A stretch of DNA of 64,000 nucleotides from Aporrectodea caliginosa (taxonomy: Eukaryota; Annelida; Clitellata; Crassiclitellata; Lumbricidae). Position 1 is the stretch's first letter. Each line of letters begins with the position of its first letter. Under the pieces are notes generated by a model. That model was not told the DNA's origin and did no database searches. It worked only from the letters and a program-made list of their open reading frames with translations. The position numbers and the translations under genes were made by a program. Positions 53,705 through 64,000 of this stretch are shown piece by piece. The DNA is taken from NCBI GenBank assembly GCA_020284085.1, contig JACEVL010000285.1, forward strand, positions 473,177-537,176, in the 5' to 3' direction.

Positions 53705-55375
53705 CTACTTCTCTATATTATGTCGACTTTTACCGACAGCCGTCATGAAAGTGCTAAGGTATTTCTCTACAGCAGCCTTCAGTGTACCTGCGGACACATT
53801 TACGACAGCCATGCATCCACCAAGTGAACGAATACCATGCCAGTGATGGCCAAGAACATAAGATAAACGTTGGAAGCACATGTTAACATACGGTGGATTG
53901 CAAACGCCTTCAATAACGAACGTTCCTGGCTGCGAGAAAACAACATTTGAAAGCCCAGCTCCGTGTGGCGCAATGACCATCATTGCCGAATGAAACATGA
54001 TCATCGTTTTGTTAAGAGACGGAACTGGATTATCTGGAAACAATTCAAAGCTCAAGTTGTGCGTTGCTGCCGTTTCCCTTACCATGAGTTCAATGGCTTC
54101 GTGTTCTGTAAATTTCCTTTTTCCTGATCTACGCATTAAAATGATTTTGTCGCGTGGCTCGGTTTTCAATTTCTCATTGATATAATTCCTATAAAGCAAA
54201 GAAAGAACTTGAATCTCCTGAATATTGGCGTGAATACACATTGTCGGTCTTGGAAGATAAAGAAGCTTTGCTCTGCAGATTCGAGTAATAATTTTATTCT
54301 TGCCGAGACCCAAAATCGCCAATAGCTCTGCCGTTCGACCGTGATTTTCAGGTGCGAGTATTTTGATTTGCGGATTGCGCCTGAGAAAGTCGACATAAAG
54401 CGAAAGCCTTGGAATTATTTCAATCATTCTGTGAAATGTTGTGTACCCCCACAACTGAGACACAGCTATTACTTCATCGTATAATGGTATTTTGTTTATA
54501 GTTTGTGGAGGTCTTTTGTTCTTGCTATATCTACAAGTGTGTTGCACCAGATACATGTTTCCACTCCATACTTCGCTGTAAGGAGTAACAATGCAGTCTT
54601 GAATTATATGCAGGTAAAAGGCAAAAGCGGGTGGTTCATGATAGAAATATGAAGGGTAGCTTTTTCCGCGGTTCGGCCAATAAAATGTTAGCCAAAATGG
54701 TTTAGAATTTAATGCAAGGAGACGTAACGACTGCGGCTTCTCCGTCTCATGGATATCAGTGACACACGTTCTATTGTGAGTGGCATAGTGCGCATATCGG
54801 CTTACACCTGAACTCTTTATCCATTGGCATAATTTCGTATCGGCTGTCCATTCAAAATATTTGTTTACTAAAATATTTGAAGTATCTTCCAACGAAGTCC
54901 AGATTCTTGCTTTGTCACGTATCCATGGCAAGAACGCTGTCTCAATCTGCGGAAAAATTTCTAACTTTTCAAGAAAGTTGTCATCAGCTCCGCCTATTAA
55001 CTTTATACTTTCCGAATCTGAGATATTTTTCCATTCTTTCGAATGTCTCCTTCTCAAGTGTGCCAACCTCAGATGATCTAATGCTGCATTAAACACACGT
55101 ACGCGGTCAAGAAATGGACAGAAGACCTCAATGGCTATCCCGCTGAAGGGAAATTTTACTCGACGTATGACACTTTCATCAAAATGGCATTCATCAACTG
55201 TCGTTGAACGAAGTCTTAAAACCGACAGTGGCATTTCAGAAAACAACAAAAGGATAGAGATTAAGCAAACTATCAGTGTTAACTTCAGGATAAATTGCAG
55301 TCGTTTGGTTGTGGCCGTTGTCGATTCATTTACCGAAAATTTCCAGTGGCTTTCACTCATTTGATTTAGCGCCAT
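53705..55375 (-). CDS. Single-exon GT61-family (DUF563) glycosyltransferase
   Basis: 556 codons, ATG to TAA, no intron. Type II topology: a 26-residue cytoplasmic end, a membrane anchor at about residues 27-46, then a Golgi/ER lumenal domain with cysteines and N-sequons. The C-terminal half is the GT61 fold: RDKIILMRRSGKRKF (the ...R...R loop), TEHEAIELM, then IMFHSAMMVIAPHGAGLSNV with H-G-A-G at 471-474 and QPGTFVIEG. This block is shared by EOGT, POMGNT2 and plant xylosyltransferases of the family. The N-terminal half (WLTFYWPNRGKSYPSYFYHE) is divergent, so it is not a plain EOGT/POMGNT2 orthologue; donor and acceptor are unknown. The frame is intact and looks functional. Confidence 0.85.
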   Translation of the reverse strand: MALNQMSESHWKFSVNESTTATTKRLQFILKLTLIVCLISILLLFSEMPLSVLRLRSTTVDECHFDESVIRRVKFPFSGIAIEVFCPFLDRVRVFNAALDHLRLAHLRRRHSKEWKNISDSESIKLIGGADDNFLEKLEIFPQIETAFLPWIRDKARIWTSLEDTSNILVNKYFEWTADTKLCQWIKSSGVSRYAHYATHNRTCVTDIHETEKPQSLRLLALNSKPFWLTFYWPNRGKSYPSYFYHEPPAFAFYLHIIQDCIVTPYSEVWSGNMYLVQHTCRYSKNKRPPQTINKIPLYDEVIAVSQLWGYTTFHRMIEIIPRLSLYVDFLRRNPQIKILAPENHGRTAELLAILGLGKNKIITRICRAKLLYLPRPTMCIHANIQEIQVLSLLYRNYINEKLKTEPRDKIILMRRSGKRKFTEHEAIELMVRETAATHNLSFELFPDNPVPSLNKTMIMFHSAMMVIAPHGAGLSNVVFSQPGTFVIEGVCNPPYVNMCFQRLSYVLGHHWHGIRSLGGCMAVVNVSAGTLKAAVEKYLSTFMTAVGKSRHNIEK

Positions 55376-56249
<874 letters not shown>

Positions 56250-56404
56250 TAGAGCCTGAGGGATTATTTCTACCTCGGGCGAAAAAAAAATAATAATAAA
56301 ACTTTAACGCAATCGCAAATCTCAGTGGCTCTTCAACGGGGGAACGCCATCTGCCTCTCCGGGACACTGCCACCGATCTCTGAACTCTGCTGAAATGACG
56401 TTAC

Positions 56405-56494
<90 letters not shown>

Positions 56495-56532
56495 TAATAA
56501 TAATAATAACAATATTAATAATAATAATAATA
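56405..56532. repeat. (AAT)n microsatellite 2
   Basis: TAA/AAT triplets with a few C and T interruptions, next to a short GC-richer segment (56,325-56,400). Confidence 0.95.
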
Positions 56533-56539
56533 GACAGAA

Positions 56540-57300
56540 GACTTGGGACAGACCTTTGATTGACCAAGACAAGGCGACGGTGTGATCTGCGTACATCGAC
56601 AAACTCCGAGCAAGACTGGGAGCGGTTTCGTCACCCTACGCCGGGGACTGGCTTTCAACCGTGCCAATTGCGTCCTGCGGAATAAACCTGAGCAACGAAG
56701 CGATCCGAGTGGCGATTGGCCTACGCCTGGGTCTCAACCTGTGCGCTCCACATCAATGCCACAGGAGGTCACCACGGACTGGTGTGCTAGCAATCTGGAG
56801 CAAGAGCAAGCCGACACTTCGCGATGAATGACGCCATATGATGAACTCTCCAGAGAGCAGACATCCCCAGCTTGAAAGAACCCCAGGGCTCCTGCGCACC
56901 GACGGAAAGAGACCGGATGGAGTGACGCTCGTACCGTGGGCAGGGGAAAACTACATGACCTGGGACGTAGCCAGCATTCATACATGCGCAGAATCCTATT
57001 ATCATATGACGTCGACAACACCTGGGACTGGGAGCGCAGCTGAACTGGCAGCATCGCGCAAAATCACGAAATATGCAGATCTCCCCGCAACTCACAACTT
57101 CGTCCCCATTGCCCTAGAATCACTGGGCCCGATAAATAGATCAGGATGCGAGTTCATTACACAACTAGGACGTCGGGTGACTGCCGCCACCGGCGATCCC
57201 TTGGAAATCAAATAATTATGTATTCCAGCGCTTGTCAATCTTCAGGCAACGGTATAACGCCAATGCATTCAGAGGTACTTTCATGGACAACACCGGGGAC
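56540..57300 (+). mobile_element. Retroelement C-terminal coding remnant
   Basis: Plus-strand frames, broken by one or two indels, read IRVAIGLRLGLNLCAPHQCH, then TPGLLRTDGKRPDGVTLVPW, WDVASIHTCAESYYH, RKITKYADLPATHNFVPIAL and FRQRYNANAFRGTFMD. This matches a conserved C-terminal region that I associate with RT-bearing mobile elements of marine invertebrates. The class is not certain; the RT itself is not present. The 125-codon open part is 56,838-57,215. Confidence 0.6.
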
Positions 57301-57304
57301 CGAA

Positions 57305-57415
57305 GCAGCACGTTTTGGCGCCGCCGCTTTGGCGCCGGACGTTTTTGGCGCCGCCGTTTTGACGCCGGACATTTTGGCGCCGGACGTTTTGGCACCGGAC
57401 GTTTTGGCGCTAATA
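57305..57415. repeat. GGCGCCG(G)ACGTTTT tandem repeat
   Basis: Seven to eight copies of a 15-18 base unit around GGCGCCGGACGTTTT. Comparable GC-rich words occur at 19,210-19,370 and 60,170-60,215 (ACGGCCGGCGCC). Confidence 0.85.
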
Positions 57416-57582
57416 AACGTAGTATATGATGTTAATTTTTGTATGCAGAGAAATATCAGTAGGATATCCAAGTTCTTATGGTGAGTTGGACATAATAAAG
57501 AATTGGCGCTTTAATAAAATCTTCTTAATGCTGTATTATTCGTTGGTAAGAAGGCAGTCTACCAATGTCCATATTAACTGTC
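57416..57582. other. Short unassigned spacer
   Basis: No feature recognised. Confidence 0.4.
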
Positions 57583-57950
57583 ATCAATCCAGCTTCCAGT
57601 GACGTAAGAAGAAATTATTTTCATCAATGAGCTTCGAATTTAAGAAAACAATTCTTATGATTAATCCAGCTCCCATTGAAACAATTATTTTCATCAATCC
57701 AGCTCCCGTTGCAACAATTAATTTAATCAATCCAGCATTGGGGTGGGGTTAGCTCCTCTAACTGCGGCTCAGCCTCCCAAAGTGGGAAATCACTGCAAAC
57801 CACAGGGAGGAGGGGACATCCTTGCGCCTCCACTGCAATCCAGCTCCCATTGAAACAAATATTTTGATCAATCCAGCTCCCATTGAAACAATTGTTTTTA
57901 TCAATTCAGCCACCATTTACCAAAGAACGTTCTAATCAATCCAACTTCGA
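57583..57950 (-). repeat. ~36-bp minisatellite, array 3
   Basis: About seven units of ATCAATCCAGCTCCCATTGA-like core spaced by AACAATTATTTTC-type segments. A GC-richer block of about 95 bases (57,738-57,835) interrupts it and is flanked by the array core on both sides. Confidence 0.8.
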
Positions 57951-58415
57951 TTGCATGTTTCTGAGATAGAACGAGTATGCGCATATTATTACGAATATTA
58001 AGATTTTTAGAAATTGACGAATATTGACGAATATTAAAACTGGCCAACGAATATTCAAAATATTAATTTTCTTTAATTCTTTTAATTCTTAATTTTTCAA
58101 AATCCGGGATTAATTGTACAAATATTAGTGCCAAAAAAATGCACAAGAACAGTTATATATTACAGTAACTCATCCATGTACAGACATAAGGTGGGTAAAA
58201 TTATATTTTACATTATATCGAGTGGCGTAGCTATATGTAGGCTATTTGGCGCCAATACGTATAGCAGCAATTTTAAAAATATATAATATATTGGCCAACG
58301 ACGTTATAATTCAGTTTCATTCCGCATCATTGGAACCCACATAGCTTAAAATTAGATAGAATTACTGAGTGCAGGGGTCTCAGATACATAGGACAGAGAC
58401 CGTATAGAGAGAGAC
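57951..58415. repeat. Spacer with GACGAATATTG repeats
   Basis: GACGAATATT is repeated near 58,017-58,050; the same unit (TTTACGAATATT) is repeated at 60,040-60,110. TTTCTGAGATAGAA is present at both 57,958 and 60,140, one on each side of this 2.2-kb stretch. Confidence 0.5.
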
Positions 58416-59308
58416 CAGTGTTGTATCAATTACATTGCAAATGTAATTCAATTATAATTGCAATTATATGCTTGTAAATGTACTTGAATTACAATTACAA
58501 TTACTTGATTGTGAAAGTAATTGAATTACAATTACATTTTGATTGTAATTCAATTACCAATTACTTTTCAATTATTCCTTTAAAATTGACACAAGAATTA
58601 GAATTTTTCGATAATTTTTAATTTACTCTATTTTAAAACATCCAGTGGGCCAATTGCCTGTAAATTGTAATATATACATTCAATTCTATTATAGGCCTAA
58701 GTTTGTGAAGTACCCGAAATACGATTTACAATTATTATCCATTAAAACAAGTTAGAGTTTATTTGATTTTTAGCAGTAGAAGTTCTCAAAATGATAGTTT
58801 GTTAGAGAACGTAATTGATTGTGCCTGGGTGAGTGAGTCAATTCGGCCAGCAGTGCTAAAGAAACGTTCAACTGGAGCTGAAGATGGAAGCTGTGTATCT
58901 GTAGGCAGCCGCAGTATAGGCTAGCTAAGAATGAGTGCATGACTGCATGGCTTAGTCTGATAGTGATTGTCAGCCCTTGCCCTTGGGTCTATCAAAGTGT
59001 GCTCTAAGATTGTAAGAGGGGTGTAAGGATAGAATAATGCTGACAATTATGTTGCCATGCAATCATAATGCAGAGCAGTTTATTCAATTAAACGGGTGGT
59101 CCGGGTCAACCCAGGAGGCTGGCATCTTTGCTGACTTTATGAAAGTAATTTGTAATTTACGCTTCATTCAATTACAAATTACATGCAATATTGTAATTGA
59201 AATACAATTACTGGTCTTAAAATGTAATTCTATTACAATTACAATTACGGAACTTGTAATTCAATTACGTAATTCAATTACATGCATTTCAATTACTGAA
59301 CAACACTG
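58416..59308 (-). mobile_element. hAT element with transposase C-terminus
   Basis: Starts CAGTGTTGTATCAATTAC and ends ACTGAACAACACTG, with flanks AGAGAGAC and AAAGAGCC that match at six of eight positions. Subterminal arrays are AATTACAATTAC-type repeats on both sides. On the minus strand at about 58,765-58,895 the peptide PSSAPVERFFSTAGRIDSL is the hAT dimerisation motif, followed by a stop. Confidence 0.82.
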
Positions 59309-59334
59309 AAAGAGCCCGTAGAGAGAGGAGGGAG

Positions 59335-60365
<1,031 letters not shown>

Positions 60366-60690
60366 CTTTTTCTTACACGTATCAAGAAACACATCACTTC
60401 TTCTCATAACGTCAGCCCTTATCAGTCAGCTTACCGCGAAGGTTATTCCACTGAAACTGCTCTTATCTGGATAACATCTTCTCCTGTGTTGACAATGGTA
60501 AAGCCTGCCTCTCAGTATTTCTTGACCTCAGTGCAGCCTTCGACATCATAGATCACCAGCTTCTCCTTTCAAGACTCACCAAAAGTGTCGGTGTCTCTGG
60601 GACTGCCTTAAACTGGTTAGCTTCTGACCTGGGTGACCGTAGTCGGCAGGTGGGCATCGGTACTGCTTGGTCTGATTGACATCTCAAGGT
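60366..60690 (+). mobile_element. LINE reverse-transcriptase fragment
   Basis: Reads DNGKACLSVFLDLSAAFDII (motif A with F-x-D-x-S-A-A-F-D), DHQLLLSRLTKSVGVSGTAL and WLASDLGDRSRQVGIG. It stops abruptly at about 60,690 where gypsy RT sequence begins. Confidence 0.85.
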
Positions 60691-60699
60691 TGGTATTGT

Positions 60700-62571
60700 T
60701 GAGTAATCTGTAAGTCCGTGGGCTGCACCTATTGTGGTGGTGCCTAATTCTGATGGGCCTGGTCTGTTATGTACAAACTTTCGGAAGTTAAATGCATCGA
60801 CTGTACCTGATCCATTTCCTATGCCGAGGGTTGAAGTTCTGATTGATCGGGCGGGAAAAGACCAAAACTTGACATGACCAAAGCATATTGGCAGGTTCCC
60901 TAGGATAAAGATTCTATTCCGCTTACGGGATTTGTGACCCCAAATGGCCATTATCAATGGAATATAATTATGAGCTTTGGATTAAAAAAACGCACGCGCC
61001 AGTTTTTCTCGTTTGGTCGACAAGGTGTTGCAGACGTTGAATGAATTCTGTGATGCTTATTTGGATGATGCGATTATTTTCAGTGGGTCGTGGTGTGATC
61101 ACAATCGCATTTAGAACAATTCTTACGAAGGATTGATGATGTAAAGTTAACGCTCAATTTGAGTAAATGTGTGTTTGCAAACGCTGAAATTGACTTTCTA
61201 GGGGATCACATTGAGTTAAATGATGTTCAGACACGCGCTCAGAAGGTTGAGTTGTTATTGAGGTTTCCTCGGCCTGTAAATAAGAAGCAGGTGCAGTCGT
61301 TTCTGGGAGTGGCTGGGTATTACAGACGGTATTTGCCACATTATTCTGAAATTGCGAGGCCTTTAAATGCATTGTTGAAAAAGGGAAAGTAGTTTCAATG
61401 GGCGGATGAGGCTGAAGAAGCCTTCAGTGATTTGAAATCGCGGTTAGCATCGCGACTTATTCTCAGACCTCCGGATTTTGATAAACCGTTTTGTATGGCA
61501 GTTGATGCGTATCAGCTTTGTGTTGGAGCTTGTTTATTTCAGGTGATCGATGAGGTGAAACATCCGATCTGTTACTTCAGTCGGAAACTCTTGTTGAATG
61601 AGGTACGATACTCGACGATTGAGAAGGAAGCGTTGGCGTTGGTGGTGTCAGTCCAGCGTATAGTTTGGATCGGCGCCAGTGACGGTGCACACGGATCGCA
61701 GTCCGTTTCAGTTTATCAACAAGAAAGCTAACTCGAACCAAAATTTGTTGCGTTGGAGTCTGGAGTTGCAGCAATATAATACGTTAGACATAATCATATG
61801 CCGGGACGCGAGAACTTGTTGCCGGACATTTTGAATCGGCCGTCAATGTAGTTTGGAGTTCCACCTTTGGACTGAACTTATGAATTTGTTCCGGAACTTT
61901 GGAGTTATTCGGTGAAATTTTTTGGCCTGTTGCCATAAACGGTGTATATCGTTAAGTAGAGTGTGAGAATTAGCCTTTCGTTCAATGAAATTTATGTAGG
62001 TCTGTGTATCGAACGACATGAACATTATTTAGTTTGGACGTTATAGGACGATATGAACATTATGGAGGCTTGATTCATTGAACATTATGAACATTATTTT
62101 GTATTCGTCAACCTACGAGTTGCCTCAACTTTGGGTGGTGGGATATGTAGCATATAGGTACTATATTAATGGACTGGTGGTAGACGGTAGTGCTTAACAC
62201 GTGTATGGTAGAATAGGATGGGTCGCCCGCGTAAACTGTTGTTGCCAAGACTTGGCCTATATAAGCCGGCTGTACGATTCGTTGTTAGACCCCTGTTGGA
62301 TAATTTTCGTTCGACCACCGTTTGGTTCTTGTTGGTGTGTGGTACTTTTCGTAGCCCACGTTTGATGTTATTCGGTGCTGTGATTTTCGTCGACTGACAT
62401 CTGTTGTTTGTACACGTTCTCGGCATTAGAGGTCTCCGTTAGACCTGCTGGGGCGTCTTTCGAGTGTTGGTGTTTCATGGTGCGTTGCTGCCGCTATGTA
62501 AAAGTATCGATTTTCCTTGTAAATATGCTTTGTACATAATTTCATTAAATTGTTTTATTTTGAATCCGGGG
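60700..62571 (+). mobile_element. 5'-truncated Ty3/gypsy element: RT, RNase H, LTR
   Basis: Broken frames give the RT palm: WAAPIVVVPNSDGPGLLCTN, FRKLNASTVPDPFPMPRVE, TGFVTPNGHYQW-like pieces and CDAYLDDAIIFSG (Y-L-D-D), then an open stretch at 61,159-61,389 (FLGDHIELND, VNKKQVQSFLGVAGYYRRYL) and RNase H (FCMAVDAYQLCVGACLF, PICYFSRKLLLNEVRYSTIE; then NLLRWSLELQQY). Pol ends with a stop at about 61,850 right after the RNase H end motif. A 300-base untranslated stretch and purine tract lead directly to the 3' LTR; no integrase follows. Confidence 0.88.
62146..62571 (+). repeat. Probable 3' LTR of the second gypsy element
   Basis: Begins TGTAGCATATAGG after a GGTGGTGGGATA purine tract and is placed to end at GAATCCGGGGCA. 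TATATAAGCCGG at 62,259 is a likely TATA box. The end is inferred because no second LTR is in the window. Confidence 0.6.
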
Positions 62572-63615
62572 CAGTTTTCAGTTCTCCTAGATAGCGGCGC
62601 AACAGTTGCTGATTTCTGCACTGCCAGTTGTGAGTATTCATTATCTATGTGGCGACTATCTTCACGATGTTCTTGCCGTTAAAGACTACAAATGTGGTAT
62701 GTTAAGCAAACAAACATTTAGTCCCAGCGATGACGAAATAGCATTGTTGCAGAATAATCTGAAAATGATCATATCTGATATTTATTCGGACTAATTCTTG
62801 TTTAGAAGCGATAAGCCTTGTTACGTTGTCGGCAATTACCAGACCTAATACATTTCAGTAACAAAGCGATCCTTTCTTTTTCAAATCACTATTGGTCTCA
62901 GCTACAAATATCCAAATACGTTTGAATCTTCAGCAAACGTTCGATACATCCAAGAATGATCCAACCACCGTCAGGACTGAATTGACACTGACTGCTAAAG
63001 ATTAATGTAACTCTTTCAACATAATCTGCAAATTATGCGCCTTTACCAACCTACACTCTAAGAAAAAGACGTCAGAATATGTTTCCACGTGACGTTTACA
63101 GAATGCAGACTGTATGAAACATACTTTTCGAAGCAATCACGTTTGGCTCTTTAGTCGACGAACACACAGAAATTGCGAATTTTAACTGTAAGGAGTTAAA
63201 TGTACAAATATGTTTTTACTGTGTAATTAGTTTTGTGATTAATTTTAGTGTAGGGTCCAGTCGAACATCAAACTGTTTGTGCAGATCAAGATCAGATCGT
63301 CATTAACTTCAGAAGTTTAGAAGTCTGATTTATTATGATACTTATTCTGTTATGGACTTGAAAAGCGAATGTAGGGATTTTCTTCGATGCGGCCTACGTC
63401 TCTGCCAGTGAAGCCATTCTCTTGTATGAACGGCACTCGAGTGAAATCGTTTGTTATGTACATTATTCGTCTTGAATACTTCTTAAAAAGAATCATCAAA
63501 ATATCATATTGTGCAATAATTATTAAAACGTTTATAGTCTCACTTGTTACACAGAGATCCGATCTGCAGTTTAATTTTCTGAATTATATTCTATATGTAT
63601 TTATGTATGTATGTT
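62572..63615. other. Unassigned AT-rich sequence
   Basis: Short open frames without domains; no repeats clear by eye. Confidence 0.4.
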
Positions 63616-64000
63616 AGGGCGGTTCATAGGTAATGATGAGAAAAAATCTCAAGAGTTGCAGACCTCTTTGTGTTCCGAATAATAAAAAAAATTATGACCA
63701 AGTTTCAGATGATTGTGAATATGTTTAGAGGTGCCTCAACATGGTTTTAGTTAGAGAATAGAGATGTAAAGTTCTTCCATACATGGCCGTGAAAGCTAAA
63801 GTCAATCACCTGCCTGTATTGGTATCTGGAGAAGGCATTGATCAGCTGCTTGAAGTTCCATACCTACCAGATCAGTAGTAGTAATTGTAGGCATCTGGCG
63901 CATAACCACGCGTGAACACGATAACACCTCATGTGCACGCGTTAACTGCTCACGTGCACGCGTTCACGGCATCTGGCGCATAAGGCGTCTGGCGTTCACG
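63616..64000. mobile_element. Possible DNA transposon end
   Basis: TTAGGGCGGTTCATAGG at about 63,614 resembles the terminus TTAGGGTGATTCACG of the element at 24,931. It may be the left end of a related element running off the window. The last 120 bases hold GCATCTGGCGCATAA twice and CACGTGCACGCGTT repeats. Confidence 0.3.

Overview
This is a window of animal (metazoan) nuclear DNA. It has intron-bearing exons, dense nested transposons, long microsatellites, two intronless genes for Golgi-type membrane enzymes, and a decayed Polinton/adintovirus-like provirus. The frequent TAGGCCTA-type words, the repeat families and the immunoglobulin-receptor exons suggest a marine invertebrate. The species cannot be fixed from the sequence alone.

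Bases 1 to about 11,750 hold a partial, decaying Polinton/adintovirus-like element. On the plus strand are two ruined copies of a small membrane-protein gene (before 1,740), a frameshifted morphogenesis gene (1,891-2,789), a pVI-like minor capsid gene (about 2,786-3,300), an intact double-jelly-roll major capsid gene (3,334-4,626) and a SAP-domain protein (4,675-5,100). On the minus strand, converging, are a fibre with a discoidin domain (6,318-7,356, one frameshift), an adenovirus-type protease (7,380 to about 7,811) and a protein-primed DNA polymerase B split by frameshifts (7,834-11,717). A dead piggyBac element sits between the converging blocks. No integrase or packaging ATPase and no terminal repeat is seen, so the element continues off the left edge or has lost them.

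Bases 12-36 kb carry exons of an immunoglobulin-superfamily transmembrane receptor on the plus strand: an Ig exon (14,549-15,031), a transmembrane exon (18,488-18,589) and a tyrosine-rich cytoplasmic exon (21,021-21,370). All are in phase 1, and the tail has two ITAM-like tyrosine pairs. A second, LINE-disrupted Ig exon of the same family lies at 36,207. Introns and spacers are filled with transposons, many with target-site duplications (TSDs) that can be read directly: piggyBac-like (TTAA), PIF/Harbinger-like (TTA) and several hAT elements (8 bp). A 1.5-kb palindrome and a 7.7-kb composite inside one hAT-like pair of ends (27,760-35,484) are the largest nested structures.

Bases 38-64 kb hold fragments of several LINE families, a single-exon SGNH/NXPE-like membrane protein (40,016-41,317, minus), a Ty3/gypsy retrotransposon with long terminal repeats (LTRs) whose integrase lies before reverse transcriptase (RT) (42,253-48,452, Gmr1-like order), a single-exon GT61 glycosyltransferase (53,705-55,375, minus), more hAT elements, microsatellites, and a second gypsy fragment whose pol also ends at RNase H (60,700-62,571). 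The host genes probably still working are the two enzymes and possibly the Ig receptor. Nearly everything else is mobile or decaying DNA.
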